Shown: positions 1 to 9,479 of the stretch, one piece after another
How the letters are laid out: every line of letters begins with the position of its first letter
How positions within the stretch are numbered: position 1 is the stretch's first letter
Assembly: GCF_004359215.1 (NCBI RefSeq)
Contig: NC_090619.1
Coordinates: 1,568,618-1,632,617, forward strand
From: Bremia lactucae
Lineage: Eukaryota; Oomycota; Peronosporomycetes; Peronosporales; Peronosporaceae
Length of the DNA stretch: 64,000 nucleotides
Reading direction: 5' to 3'
Notes under the pieces: generated by a model
Database searches by the model: none
Seen by the model: only the letters and a program-made list of their open reading frames with translations
Told to the model about the DNA's origin: nothing
Program-made: the position numbers and the translations under genes

Positions 1-469
1 TGTCTTCACTCCCCTGAGTGGTACCCACTGAAGCAGGGGTACCACAAGAACTTTTCTTACGATGGCTTACGCCATCGTCGTCACCTTGCACAGAAACACG
101 TGCAGATGACCGTATGGGAGATCGTACGGGCGATGAGGAATCATCCTCATCGTCGGATCCAAATAGACTATTTACTCGTCTATCAGAATGAGCCCTCTCA
201 TTCGAAGGCTCATAGTCAGCCGCCTGACATCTATCAGGCGACTGTTCCATTCTCCCCGAGTCGGGCATTTCGTCCGACTCGCATTCGTAGTCGACCTCCA
301 AAGAGGGGTCGTATTCACGAGGTGAATCACCACGTGCACTCGCAACATCTAGTGTTGTGCGAGTGGAAGATTCTACGGCAGACGTTCCGTCTGCCGCAAG
401 AGATGACAGTGCGTCACCCGCGGCTGCACGAACCGCAGCCGAAGGCGCAGCACTATCGACACCCCGCAT
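1..469 (-). CDS. N-terminal part of gypsy antisense ORF, open at window edge
   Basis: On the minus strand an ATG at 467-469 opens a frame with no stop through position 2, about 156 codons, running off the left edge. The product is acidic and Ser/Thr/Pro-rich low-complexity sequence, beginning MRGVDSAAPSAAV, with a run of Asp/Glu/Ser near residue 105. It lies just inside the polypurine tract and 3' LTR of a plus-strand gypsy element (603-1032), so it is antisense to that element. The chromovirus at 4.4-10.6 kb has an equivalent antisense frame at the same distance from its 3' LTR. The plus-strand frame at 100-471 is most likely the shadow of this one. Expression and function are unknown. Confidence 0.5.
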   Translation of the reverse strand, partial: MRGVDSAAPSAAVRAAAGDALSSLAADGTSAVESSTRTTLDVASARGDSPREYDPSLEVDYECESDEMPDSGRMEQSPDRCQAADYEPSNERAHSDRRVNSLFGSDDEDDSSSPVRSPIRSSARVSVQGDDDGVSHRKKSSCGTPASVGTTQGSED

Positions 470-590
470 GAGTTGATTCTTCATGCGATGGAATTGTAAG
501 CGATGGTTCTGACCAATCAACATCGTTTTAAAATTAAGTGGTCACATAGTGACCACGCCATCCAATGACAGTCAGAGTGATTGTCGTTTA

Positions 591-602
591 AGGGAGGGGT
601 GA
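591..602 (+). other. Polypurine tract of gypsy element
   Basis: The purine run AGGGAGGGGTGA sits immediately 5' of the LTR start at 603, as expected for plus-strand priming. It fixes the element orientation as plus. Confidence 0.8.
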
Positions 603-1032
603 TGTAACGGGGTGTATCGTTACATGACATTAACACTTAAAGGTTATTGATTAATATATTATCCAAAATGTAGATTATATTTGGAGGATATTACTTTATA
701 TAGTAATATTCAGAATTCTTATCCATAAATAGGTATAGACCATCATACCTACTTATTCCGCAGACTAATCAGCTGTAGGAGTAATCAAAGAGAGAGTTAC
801 AGATAAGATAGAGATAAGAATTCAATTACATGTTTAGTATTAGATTATAATGAAGTTAGCATTCACAAGATACATAGAAGAGATACTTAATAATATTAAT
901 ACAGTTTTCATTTAACCCTCTTTAAGCTAGTTACATTAAAGAGAAGTCTTCCTCTGCACGTACTGGTGTACGTGAAATAACGTAAGGCACCACTCGCTAC
1001 TGAAGCAGTACAAGTCGTAGTGCCCCGTTACA
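603..1032 (+). mobile_element. 3' LTR of Ty3/gypsy element (430 bp)
   Basis: The segment starts TGTAACGGGG and ends CCCCGTTACA, giving matching terminal inverted repeats with TG...CA ends. It is preceded by a polypurine tract. The 5' part of the element lies outside the window. A degraded relative begins at 48974, and the same terminal motif family (TGTAACGG.GTGTCCCGTTACATAA) recurs in the LTRs near 4.4, 10.8, 40.3 and 60.8 kb. Confidence 0.85.
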
Positions 1033-1711
1033 CAATGTAAAAAGCCAGACGATTGGCTTCAGCGCGCCCCGCTATATGTTAGCTTGATCGATGGGAAAGC
1101 ACACGTTGTGGTTTGAACGCTCTTCTTCTTTTAAGGCAAATTCAAGTTTGAACCGTCTTCGCTATTAAGTTTGGATCCGTTGTTTATCCGCCTTGACATA
1201 TTTTTTTCTGGGAAAAGCATCGACATGGCTGCCACCATTTTGCTCCAGTCAAGCTTGCGAAGAACATGAGAGACTGTATGCGCATTTCGAGCTATACAGG
1301 TAGCATACTGTTGATCCGTCGCCTTGATGATTTCCACTATCGTTTGATCGCAGATTTTTTAGGAAGAACTGATTGACGAGTTTGACTCCTCTAATGCAAT
1401 GTGCTAGACCATTTTAATTGAATGGTTTCGTGAGACACATTTTACCACAAAAACAAAACATTACTTGTCCACAGCTGCACTGTCGTTTACGGTGTGTTTT
1501 CATCAGAAACTGAGACAATTACTTGTTACAGTGAAAAAAACGTTAATGAGACACCTTGTAATTCTAACGAATAAACTGACTTTTTAGACACCCTTCTATA
1601 GCTACTCCGACCTTTACGGCGGCCACCGCAAAATTTAGTTTATGATTGGCTGAAAGCTTTACCAATCAGTCCACGAATGTAAACTCCATGACGCTTTAGA
1701 AATGTGCAAGT
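1033..1711. other. Intergenic region upstream of TauE/SafE gene
   Basis: No convincing gene is visible. A minus-strand frame at 1131-1337 starts with GTG rather than ATG; it could be the last exon of an unrecognised gene or chance. The part next to the transporter gene probably holds its promoter. Confidence 0.4.
1643..1668. promoter_or_regulatory. Inverted pair of CCAAT boxes
   Basis: TGATTGG (1643-1649) and CCAATCA (1662-1668) form a dyad 44 bp upstream of the first ATG of the transporter gene. CCAAT-type elements bound by NF-Y are common in eukaryotic promoters. A role here is inferred from position only. Confidence 0.35.
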
Positions 1712-3376
1712 ATGCCATCACTTGGTGTCCAATCTTGCCGCACAAACACCATGTTGTCGCGTCGACGCCTTTTGCTTCTGACGGTCTGTTGCATGCATGC
1801 ATGCAACCTAGTAATTGCGCAAGCTGCTAATGAATTGATAAACGTGAATTCCGACGTGAGATGCGAGGCTGCCACCGACTGTATATTACAGAGCCTCAAA
1901 CACAGCACTTGTCGCAATGGCGTCTGTGTGAACAATGATTTGTTTCCTCTGTCTAACAAAGAGATTTTTGGATCCATGAGTGCATTCGTAGCGATCATTC
2001 TAGCTTCAGGCTCTGGCCTTGGCGGCGGTGGCCTGCTAGTGCCGCTATATATCCTGATTATGACCATGTCATCGCACGAGGCTGTGCCGCTGTCCAAGTC
2101 TACAATTTTTGGTGGCGCCATCGCTAGCTTTCTTTTAAATGTAAAGAAGCGACACCCATTGGTGCACAGCCGCCCATTGATTGACTATGAGACGATGCTG
2201 CTGATGGAGCCGATGACCCTAGCCGGAACTATTGTCGGCGTCAACCTGAATGCAGTATTTCCTGAGTGGCTTATTACAATGCTTATTGTGTTGTTGCTGA
2301 CCCAAACAACCATTCGTATGTATCACAAGGGCAAAAAGATATGGAAAGAAGAAGCAGACGCGGAGAATGACATTATCGCAGAAATTGTGGCCTATTGGAA
2401 ATTATTGCCTTATGAGCCAAATTTGAAGCAATTTCAAATTGTTGCACGAGCTTATTTAAAGTGGAAAACGTACAAGTCACCAAAAAAGGAAGAAGTTCGA
2501 TTGAATATTTTGCCACAAAAGTATAGCAGTAGTGTCGACGTTCATTGCTCATCAACTATCACGGAGGCGAGTAGCGAGGATGAGGCTAGCAACGATGAGA
2601 ATGAGTGGGAATATTTAATGAGTAGGAAGCTTGAAAAGAAGCAGTCAATAAAGTATTATTCAGTGGAAAAAATTTCTCACGCAAGACGCTCTGTACCGAA
2701 GGCAGACTTGGCCGTTCTTTTCGTAACCTGGATCGGGCTTGTACTATTCTCGATGACAAGAGGCGGCCATGGCACGCCTAGCGTCATAGGCTTGTCTTGT
2801 GGAAGTACTAGCTACTGGCTGCTTACTTTTGTATCGCTTTCATTTTTCATGAGCGTGACACTATATTTTGGCATGAAAATTAATCGTTCTCATACGATCT
2901 TGCAGTCATCGGATTATTTGTATATAAAGGGTGAAATGGTCTGGACAAGGGAAGCTATTGTCAAATTTCCCGCATTGTGTACCGTTGCTGGCATAGCTGC
3001 CGGCTTGCTGGGCATTGGGGGTGGCATGGTGAAAGGCCCGATACTGCTTGATATGGGGTTATTGCCTCAGGTGTCCTCGGCAACGTCTTCTTCGATGATA
3101 TTATTTACTTCTTCTGCGACGACGATTCAGTTTATTATTTTAGGGACGCTGTCACTAGATCACGCATTGTGGCATGGCGTAGTTGGATTTGTGGCTGGTC
3201 TCATCGGACAGCTGGGAATGTCCTACTTGATCAAGAAGTACCGCAAGTCAGCACTGGTCATCTTCTTTATTGCCTTCATTGTCGGAGTCAGCGGCCTCGT
3301 AATGGGTGTTCTGGGCGCGATTCGCACTTGGAGGGTCGGTTTCGAAGGCTTTTGCTCGCTTTGTGGAACCGGGTAG
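1712..3376 (+). CDS. TauE/SafE-family membrane permease
   Basis: A single-exon, 554-residue protein. TauE/SafE proteins move sulfite, organosulfonates or related anions across membranes; the substrate here cannot be read from sequence. A hydrophobic signal segment (about residues 14-37, after MLSRRR) is followed by a Cys-containing lumenal stretch (CEAATDC...CRNGVC). A first group of membrane segments includes the Gly-rich GSGLGGGGLLVP. A charged, Glu-rich hydrophilic loop covers about residues 205-330. A second membrane half includes LLGIGGGMVKGP, the repeat counterpart of the first motif, and ends with GFVAGLIGQLG. The two halves match the family's internal duplication, and the length suits eukaryotic members. 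The second Met (1751) gives a tidier signal peptide and may be the true start. No frame breaks are seen. Confidence 0.85.
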   Translation: MPSLGVQSCRTNTMLSRRRLLLLTVCCMHACNLVIAQAANELINVNSDVRCEAATDCILQSLKHSTCRNGVCVNNDLFPLSNKEIFGSMSAFVAIILASGSGLGGGGLLVPLYILIMTMSSHEAVPLSKSTIFGGAIASFLLNVKKRHPLVHSRPLIDYETMLLMEPMTLAGTIVGVNLNAVFPEWLITMLIVLLLTQTTIRMYHKGKKIWKEEADAENDIIAEIVAYWKLLPYEPNLKQFQIVARAYLKWKTYKSPKKEEVRLNILPQKYSSSVDVHCSSTITEASSEDEASNDENEWEYLMSRKLEKKQSIKYYSVEKISHARRSVPKADLAVLFVTWIGLVLFSMTRGGHGTPSVIGLSCGSTSYWLLTFVSLSFFMSVTLYFGMKINRSHTILQSSDYLYIKGEMVWTREAIVKFPALCTVAGIAAGLLGIGGGMVKGPILLDMGLLPQVSSATSSSMILFTSSATTIQFIILGTLSLDHALWHGVVGFVAGLIGQLGMSYLIKKYRKSALVIFFIAFIVGVSGLVMGVLGAIRTWRVGFEGFCSLCGTG

Positions 3377-3750
3377 CCATATGTTGCATGTGTTACTACT
3401 ATCGATCATCATTGGACGACAGATTGTGTGATAATGACTTTTTATCAGCAAAAGATATAATATCCTAATTGCGTCGTGTTATTTGTTGCGCCGCAATTTG
3501 TTAGGATAGTTGGAAGCTTGCTGATGCGACACATTTACACTTGCTAATCATGTCCACAAGTTCAGTCTTTGTGTCGCCTCAATTTAATACTTGGGTTGAC
3601 TATGGACTAGACAGCTTTTTTGCACTTAATCGGCTATCTTTATGCGTTCTTCCATTTTATCGATAAAGTAGCTTCAGAAGTAAAACGTATACTTTACAAC
3701 GTGAATACAAGAAGTAGCTGTTTCCTAAAACTTGAATTGCGTTCCATTCG
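3377..3750. other. 3' flank of TauE/SafE gene
   Basis: AT-rich sequence following the stop codon, presumably the 3' UTR and terminator region of the transporter gene. No other gene is recognisable. Confidence 0.4.
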
Positions 3751-3980
3751 AGAATGTGTTACCTAAATATTATTCCTCCTTAGTCTTTGTAATAAAATTT
3801 ATTATCTTTATTCTTAATATTGCCAATACACGATAATATTGTAGTGGCAATGTAACAGTTCTGTTTCTTTTGTTAATTTAAGTCCTTAGATCAACGCGCG
3901 AATGGGAGGAGTCGCAATATATAATTAGATTGTGTATTAAGTCAGCTAAGAAGATTGCAACACGTAGGAACTTAAATATA
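3751..3980 (+). mobile_element. 5' portion of interrupted solo LTR
   Basis: This stretch is collinear with the LTR at 10837-11316: a start resembling GTTACCTAAATATTATTCCT, then TTTATTATCTTTATT, TTTAAGTCC and finally ACGTAGGAACTTAAATATA. It stops abruptly at 3980, where a terminal inverted repeat begins. Its continuation (ATATTATATTTGTACAG...) resumes at 13268. One LTR was therefore split by a 9.3-kb insertion. The exact 5' end is uncertain. Confidence 0.6.
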
Positions 3981-4044
3981 GGCCACTGCTAGTTGTACCC
4001 CCCTTTGGTATTTGTACACCCGACCCCGACTTATAGCCAATAAC
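3981..4044 (+). repeat. Left terminal inverted repeat of DNA element
   Basis: A 64-bp sequence starting GGCCACTGC and ending AGCCAATAAC. Its reverse complement recurs with few differences at 13203-13267. Both copies carry GTACCCCC, TTTGTAC and the CGACTTATAGCCAAT core. The flank ends in ATA at 3978-3980, and ATA follows the right copy, consistent with a 3-bp target duplication. Confidence 0.7.
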
Positions 4045-4084
4045 AATATAAATGCACGCTGAGTCCCATAATAGAGACTGACCG

Positions 4085-4380
4085 AAACCCGCATCACCAT
4101 GTACAATGAAGGTCTCAACAGCTTCAGGCAACGCTCACAAAACTTGCCAAGAATTTGGCTTAATTCATGGACCATAATATTAAAGATAAGAGGAAATTCT
4201 ACGCAGGTGAAGACGCTTGGCAAAACGTTTTAGTGTGCATCGTGGCTGACGGTCGCGAGCAAATACGCGATGAGATGCTTACGTATCTGAAAGCCATCGG
4301 ACAGCACAACGAGGTCTTGTGTTACGATCAATAGTTCCGGCGTACTTCCTGGTGCTTTCTCGCTCTACCGATTTGAAGCC
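4085..4380 (+). pseudogene. Chitin synthase fragment, part 1
   Basis: Three chitin synthase landmarks occur in order but in different frames: an ITMYNEGL motif (about 4095-4118), DAWQNVLVCIVADGR (about 4206-4250) and VLPGAFSLYRFEA (about 4342-4378). In real enzymes the last two are separated by about 200 residues that include the catalytic EADSR region, which is missing here. Frame changes and the deletion mark this as dead. It begins mid-domain only about 40 bp inside the left terminal inverted repeat, and the 3' LTR of a chromovirus starts at 4381. The gene continues at 10626-10836 (inverted) and 11317-12100. Confidence 0.8.
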
Positions 4381-4889
4381 TGTGACGCGGCACCCTTCAC
4401 TAGTACTGATCAGCACTAATTAACGTTACACTGATTACAGTGTAGATTAGTGCCTCGAAACTTTACGTACACAATGGTACAGAGGAAGTTTTTTGAGTGG
4501 CTAAGGAACTTAAGCTACCATAAATAATTCAAAGGTTTAAAATTAGGGAGAAGTAAAACTGTATAATATATTTAGTTTCCTACGTAACGATCTTCTATCT
4601 ACCACTGAACTTACTACATTAATATCTAATTAAGTATGGTGCCTCCTTGCGCACCGCACAATCGTGTCTTGAAACGATTGGCGGGGTTGATTTAGACTTA
4701 AATTGACCAATCAATAGAGCTAATGTCTTATTGCACCAATAATACCAAATTTGGTATTATTGGAACTATTTAAGTCAAAATTAATAAAGATAATAATGTT
4801 GTTCTTGTTTGTTTATTTCCTCTTTTAGGAAATAATTATTGCTATTCCTTATAGGAAATAATGCTTATGTAACGGGACACACCGTTTCA
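4381..4889 (-). mobile_element. 3' LTR of minus-strand chromovirus
   Basis: A 509-bp LTR read on the minus strand. It begins TGAAACGGTGTGTCCCGTTA at 4889, directly after the polypurine tract, and ends ...CGCGTCACA at 4381. Orientation agrees with the minus-strand gag-pol at 6.2-10.5 kb. It is inserted directly after the chitin synthase codons for YRFEA. The matching 5' LTR exists in two pieces, 10601-10625 and the inverted 10837-11316. Confidence 0.85.
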
Positions 4890-4903
4890 TCCCCTCCTTA
4901 ACC
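4890..4903 (-). other. Polypurine tract of chromovirus
   Basis: On the minus strand GGTTAAGGAGGGGA abuts the LTR start, fixing the polarity of the element. Confidence 0.8.
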
Positions 4904-5063
4904 AACGGTCACTATAGTGACAGACGTAGGGTGACAGGAAATACTATTATGGCTTTCCCTGTAATTTGCATCATCGGCTTTAATCAAAATACCGATTTCA
5001 TTTGAATTATTAATTTTATTCAAAATACCGAATTTTGCAATATTGATTCTGACCAAAATCAAG

Positions 5064-6805
5064 ATGGCGACGAATAAGTCTGTGTGCGTGGCCGTGAGGC
5101 CGCTAAGCTGGTAGCTGCACGGATCAGTGTAGCTGTCAGCAAGGTAAATGTTTCAGTAGACGCTAATGCGTCTACGGCAGGGGATAAGTCACCTTCTACT
5201 CCCATTGGAGGTGACTGGGATATGTCATCTGTTGATGACATTGCAGGTGACGGGGACAAGCCACCTGCTACACCAATTTAGGTGACTGGACCAAGTCACC
5301 GACATCGCCCGACTCAGTGGCTATAGAAAAAGCCGCCGGATCACCCGGGGCCGAGTCCGTTAAACCTTGGGGTTCCAACGTGACAACCAGAGAGGTTGTT
5401 TGACTCGTCGAACCTCTTTAGTGGGGAGTCATCATCAGATAACTCTGTGGGCAATGACCACTCTGCTGACGTTAGTGTACGTCACCAGGAACTAAGTGAT
5501 CGCGTAGGGTAGAGTGCTGCTTGTGGTGCTAGTTTGAATCACCAGGGAAGGAGTGAATCTAGGGATTGCTCCAAGGACCAAGTTAACGTTTCGTTAAAAT
5601 GAGCCAACAGGAGAGGGACCGCAATACGTTGCGGTTCGCTCCTGAAAAGAGGCCTTGCTTGACCTCTAAGGATAACATAATTCGTTGGTTAGGTATGACC
5701 AACGATCGATATCATATTCCGCTATTCGACTCATCCAGGCTTCACAAGCCTGGTGAGGATGAGACGGAATTCTTGATCGATGCTTTTTCCGGCATCGTTG
5801 GTACTCTTGCATACGGGCAAAGGATGTCAAACCTTTGTTCCAAGCTTGGACAGCCTTTGTACAGAATGTAAAAAAAAACAGGTCGTGAGGTATGCCTTCA
5901 CAAGCTAAATGCTTTCCGTGAACGCTTCGGAAAACGGGCCGTAGTCGGTGCACACTATAAGTTGCACCGTTTGTCTAGAAAGACAGGGATTCCTTGCTTC
6001 TAGTGAGGGGACTCTTGCCCATGCTGTTTTAAGATGCAGGTAATGCCCCTAACAAAATCATATTCCCTCAAAGATCCTCATTGGAGAACTCTCATCTCTT
6101 ACGAGATGCGTTAAGGTATTGAGAACCGCCAATTCTTTTACGAGCGCGGGGAGCGCTCGTTTCTGATGGGCCTTCTGTCGAGGAGGATAGGTCTCGTCGT
6201 ACGTCAACGCAAGACCCGAAACGTTCAACATCAGTTGGGAACAAGGGTCCTAACTATCATGCGAGAGTGAAAACCCTCGCCAATGAACGAGATAACTCGT
6301 TCGAACCCCCTTTGCCTCACAGTGGTTCAAGAAGCTTTCAACAAGAAAACGCTTCTGACCACCATAATCCATTAATAGATGTGGTGGGGAAGGAGAGATC
6401 GGTTTCACCTCGTTTGACGAATACGAATCAACATCGTGATTTGGGTCACACCCTTCAATTTTTGAGGGAGGACATTGACCACGAGCGATCCCGTCGCCGA
6501 GAGTTAGCGATGACGGTTGACAATGATTTTCGTGACCAGTCAAGAAATTGTGCGCAAGTTGCGACTGACCAACTGGCAAACAAAAAGACACATTAATCAC
6601 TTCAAAATGAGCTGGTGACAGCTCGTTAAAGCTTTCTTTCATGAAGGAAAGAGTCGATCGTCTGGTTCATGAGAACCCGACATGGTCCCGAGACTATAAT
6701 TCTTTAGCTCGGGACCATCAGACTTTAGCAGACGCCTTAGATCGTTCCGGGGCGATTCGGAATCGGAAGAAGCCTCGCACTGATGGTAAGGGTGGAGACG
6801 CCTAA
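5064..6805 (+). pseudogene. Antisense Gag-like/coiled-coil ORF of the chromovirus
   Basis: The plus strand, antisense to pol, carries a broken but clearly coding-like frame. Its N-terminus is acidic and Ser-rich (about 5084-5560). A body follows from the ATG at 5599 (WLGMTNDRYHIPLFDSSR; GQRMSNLCSKLGQPLYRM; then, past an A-run frameshift, LNAFRERFGKRAVVG and YKLHRLSRKTGIPC). A coiled coil occupies 6267-6660 (LREDIDHERSRRRELAMTV). The C-terminus, SGAIRNRKKPRTDGKGGDA, ends at a TAA at 6803-6805. The plus-strand chromovirus at 14.5-18.6 kb has the same protein in antisense, with LDALRERFEKRTVVVARYKL and the same coiled coil. From 6250 to 6805 it overlaps the pol linker and chromodomain on the other strand. 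Several stops and frameshifts make this copy non-functional. Function unknown. Confidence 0.6.
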
Positions 6806-7060
6806 CATAAACTAAGGATGCGTACGCATCCTTCGGGGCAGTTGGATCATGTACGCATTGCCTTGGCGATGTAGCCCGAAACGTGCCGATATACTTGGGC
6901 AGTAATTTATTACTGACCCCATTCGTCACTACATGTTCTGGTAGGTTTACCAAAGACAGTAGGACTAGGTCATTAACATTAAATAAAAGTATATTTGAAC
7001 TCCCATTTTGTCAGGGTTCCGTTTCCGTCGGTGCTCCGGACCAGCGATGGAATCCTTCGA
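6250..7060 (-). pseudogene. Chromovirus integrase C-terminus, linker and chromodomain
   Basis: Read on the minus strand, VNLPEHVV...NKLLPKYIGTF is the integrase C-terminal domain (about 6955-6850). A degraded linker follows. A chromodomain, FLVESFLNHCEAKGV then RTSYLVHWRGF, lies at about 6360-6265 and lacks the usual DSWEP continuation. In family members this domain tethers integration to chromatin. Frameshifts are present. The antisense ORF overlaps it on the plus strand. Confidence 0.75.
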
Positions 7061-7089
7061 CTTGACCTTAGTGCTAATGCATCATGAAC

Positions 7090-8440
7090 AGTAGCTAGAA
7101 GGTTCTTTGATCGGGCAGCCTCCCCCCCCCCAAATAAGAGTCACTCTCAAATTAAGGTGGGTATACGTGGGTAAGCCATTCACGAAAAATGGTGTATGCA
7201 TTGTAGAAGCATGCACTGAATTGTTGAGGGCAAATTCTACCATTGGCAAGAGCTCGCTCCAACTCGAAAAGAGTGGACGTGTCCGCGAAGTATCTCTTCG
7301 AGAATACGATTTGCCCGCTCCGTCCGACCATCTATTTCAGGATGATCAGAAGTTGAAATTTTTTTACTGTGTTCCCAAGTAATTTGTATTAGTTTGCCAA
7401 AATTCCGCCGTGAATCTAGGGTCTCGATCTGAGACCAGTTCAACATTTTTCGTCAACAGAGAAGAAAGATTTACTGTGATTTCGGCGTAATTGCGTGAGT
7501 ACTTGTGCAGGCACGCCGCTAAGCCGAGGAAATTTTCAAGTTCCTTTACATCGACTGGCACAATCCAGTCGGTGATCGCCTTGATCTTTTCCAGATCCAG
7601 GCGTACACCGTGTTTACCACCGGTGCACCCAAGAAGTGCTATTTCGCTTGCAGCGAATGTAAACTTCTTGAAATTTGCATACAACTTGTGCTTACGCATA
7701 AGTGTAAGAGCCTTTTGGACGTGGGTACGATGTACTTCAAGTACTTCAACGTCCGACTTTCCGTTTGTGGCTCTGCTGTTAACGAAGACGTCATCAAAAT
7801 AACTCGGTGCAAAATCCCGCACCGAACTCAACAGATTGATTACATATCTGTTAAGTTTTGCAGGGGCATTACTAAGTCCCTGTGGAAGGACTAGCCACTC
7901 CCATAGCATAACTCTTAGGCTGCTTACTGCTGTGAGCGGAATATCCTGTTCACGCAAAAGAATCTGATAGAATCCATCCATCAGATCAATTGACGAAAAG
8001 ATAGTACTCTTTGACATACAATCAATGATTACGTCTTTCCGTGGTATCGGCGTTTGAGCCGGTACAGTTGCAGCGTTTCAGTTTATTGAATGCATGCACA
8101 ATCCGCCATCCTCCTGTTGCTTTATGCACACAGGAGGTCGGAGAGCTATGTGGGAAAGTTGATTACCTCACATGACTCGCTGCTAAGCGTTTGGCAAAGA
8201 ATTTGTCGATCGCTGTTACTTATTCACGAGGCAATGACCATTGCTTCATGACACAGTATTTCGAACCTGGTATCAGATCGATTTCGTGTCGAGTGCATTT
8301 GTCTTTAGGCAACTCACACGGTACTGATTTAGGGAAGACATCCTTGAATTCTATCAAATCTTTATATAGAGGATTTGTCTTCTCCCAGGATTGGGACGTA
8401 AAACGTTCAATTCGAGTCTTCCCATCGAGGACACTTTAGT
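7090..8440 (-). pseudogene. Chromovirus reverse transcriptase fused to integrase core
   Basis: On the minus strand the linker and RT N-terminus (8440-8180: LYKDLIEFKDVFP, then KYCVMKQWSLP) run into the RT palm at 8017-7500. The palm has IFSSIDLMDGFYQ, LPQGLSNAPAKL and the active site SYFDD. The thumb ends LSSLLTKNVE and is joined directly to the integrase core LVSDRDPRFTAEFW. The core continues SDHPEIDGRTERANRILEEI. RNase H and the N-terminal part of integrase are therefore missing. The plus-strand copy at 16.1-16.7 kb shares this junction at the same codon. Confidence 0.8.
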
Positions 8441-8599
8441 TCATTGAAGAGTAATCCATTCGTTCTCAGGAAATACTATTGCCGACCGAATATCGGCCAC
8501 GTAGTTGTCACCTGTGACAAGTACGCAGATCTGCTTGACTTTGCCACTACGCAGATCACGCAAGCAACGTTTCGGTTCAAGCGTCGACAATTGAGTTAT

Positions 8600-9444
8600 T
8601 TCCGAAATTCACTTCGGAGGCGCTATCAGTCAAGTGTATAAGCGCCTACACTTGATTCATTGTATACTAATACATTTATTGTCTCAGATTCCGCTTTAAA
8701 ATTTATTTCCAAAGGTACCTGGAAACCTTTGACCACAGATTTCCGGGGACTTATTCTCACAGATTTTCTTAGGGGAGTATCCTCCCCATCTGCCTCTAGC
8801 TGTGATTGCGCTAACACAGAAAGATCCTATACGATCGACTCTCCAGTCGATCTGGGACTTTCGCACCGCTTCTTCTAGACAGACGTTTCTATAATATGAC
8901 TTTCCCCAGCAAGAATCCTTGTTTCGTACCACTCAACTTATTCGAGTGGTCGAACGTCGACGCTGCCTGTGCTTGTGTTTGTGCACAGCCGTCGGGAAGT
9001 AAGTCCACAGTGTGTTGGATATTCACACGGAGGTCTTGTGCAGTCATGCAAACAAACGACCCACAAGTGAGGCCATCGCACTCACTCGTAGGACATCCAC
9101 ACGCTTGTGGACGCTCCAACGTTCATCAGTTGGTCATCTGATGAACAAGAAGCAGACATCGTCACGGCTTGGTATTGCCAATTGATGCATGGCTCAAACT
9201 TTCTGAGCCATGGTAATTCAAGAATGACATCAAATTTGTCATCCAAATCTAGTACGATAAAATCATCATCGTACTGTTTGCCCTTTAACGTGTATTGGAT
9301 GCCAACTACACGTTTCTTAACCGTTAAACATGCGCATGTTGCTAGGCACACTATCTTCCTCGTTAAAGAGATATCGCGCTGAATAATTTTGAGTCTGCGA
9401 TCTTCTAGCGATTGGCGTCTTATAAAACTAGTCGACGCCCACAC
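8600..9444 (-). pseudogene. Chromovirus aspartic protease region
   Basis: The minus-strand frame at 9444-9082 has a retropepsin-like body: KRVVGIQYTLKGKQYDDDF, VLDLDDKFDVILELPWLRKF and EPCINW. Canonical family members read VILGMPWL at the second motif. A Ser/Arg-rich linker towards RT follows (8932-8626). It lies between gag (about 9.5-10.45 kb) and RT in the normal order. Stops and frameshifts are present. Confidence 0.65.
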
Positions 9445-9479
9445 TCGACTAGGGACTTAAGCGGCAATTCATTTGACAC

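Noticed and set aside
100..471. 123-codon plus-strand frame with Arg/His/Pro-rich product
   Set aside because: It is the complement of the acidic Ser-rich minus frame (1-469), which has better composition and a homologous position in another element.
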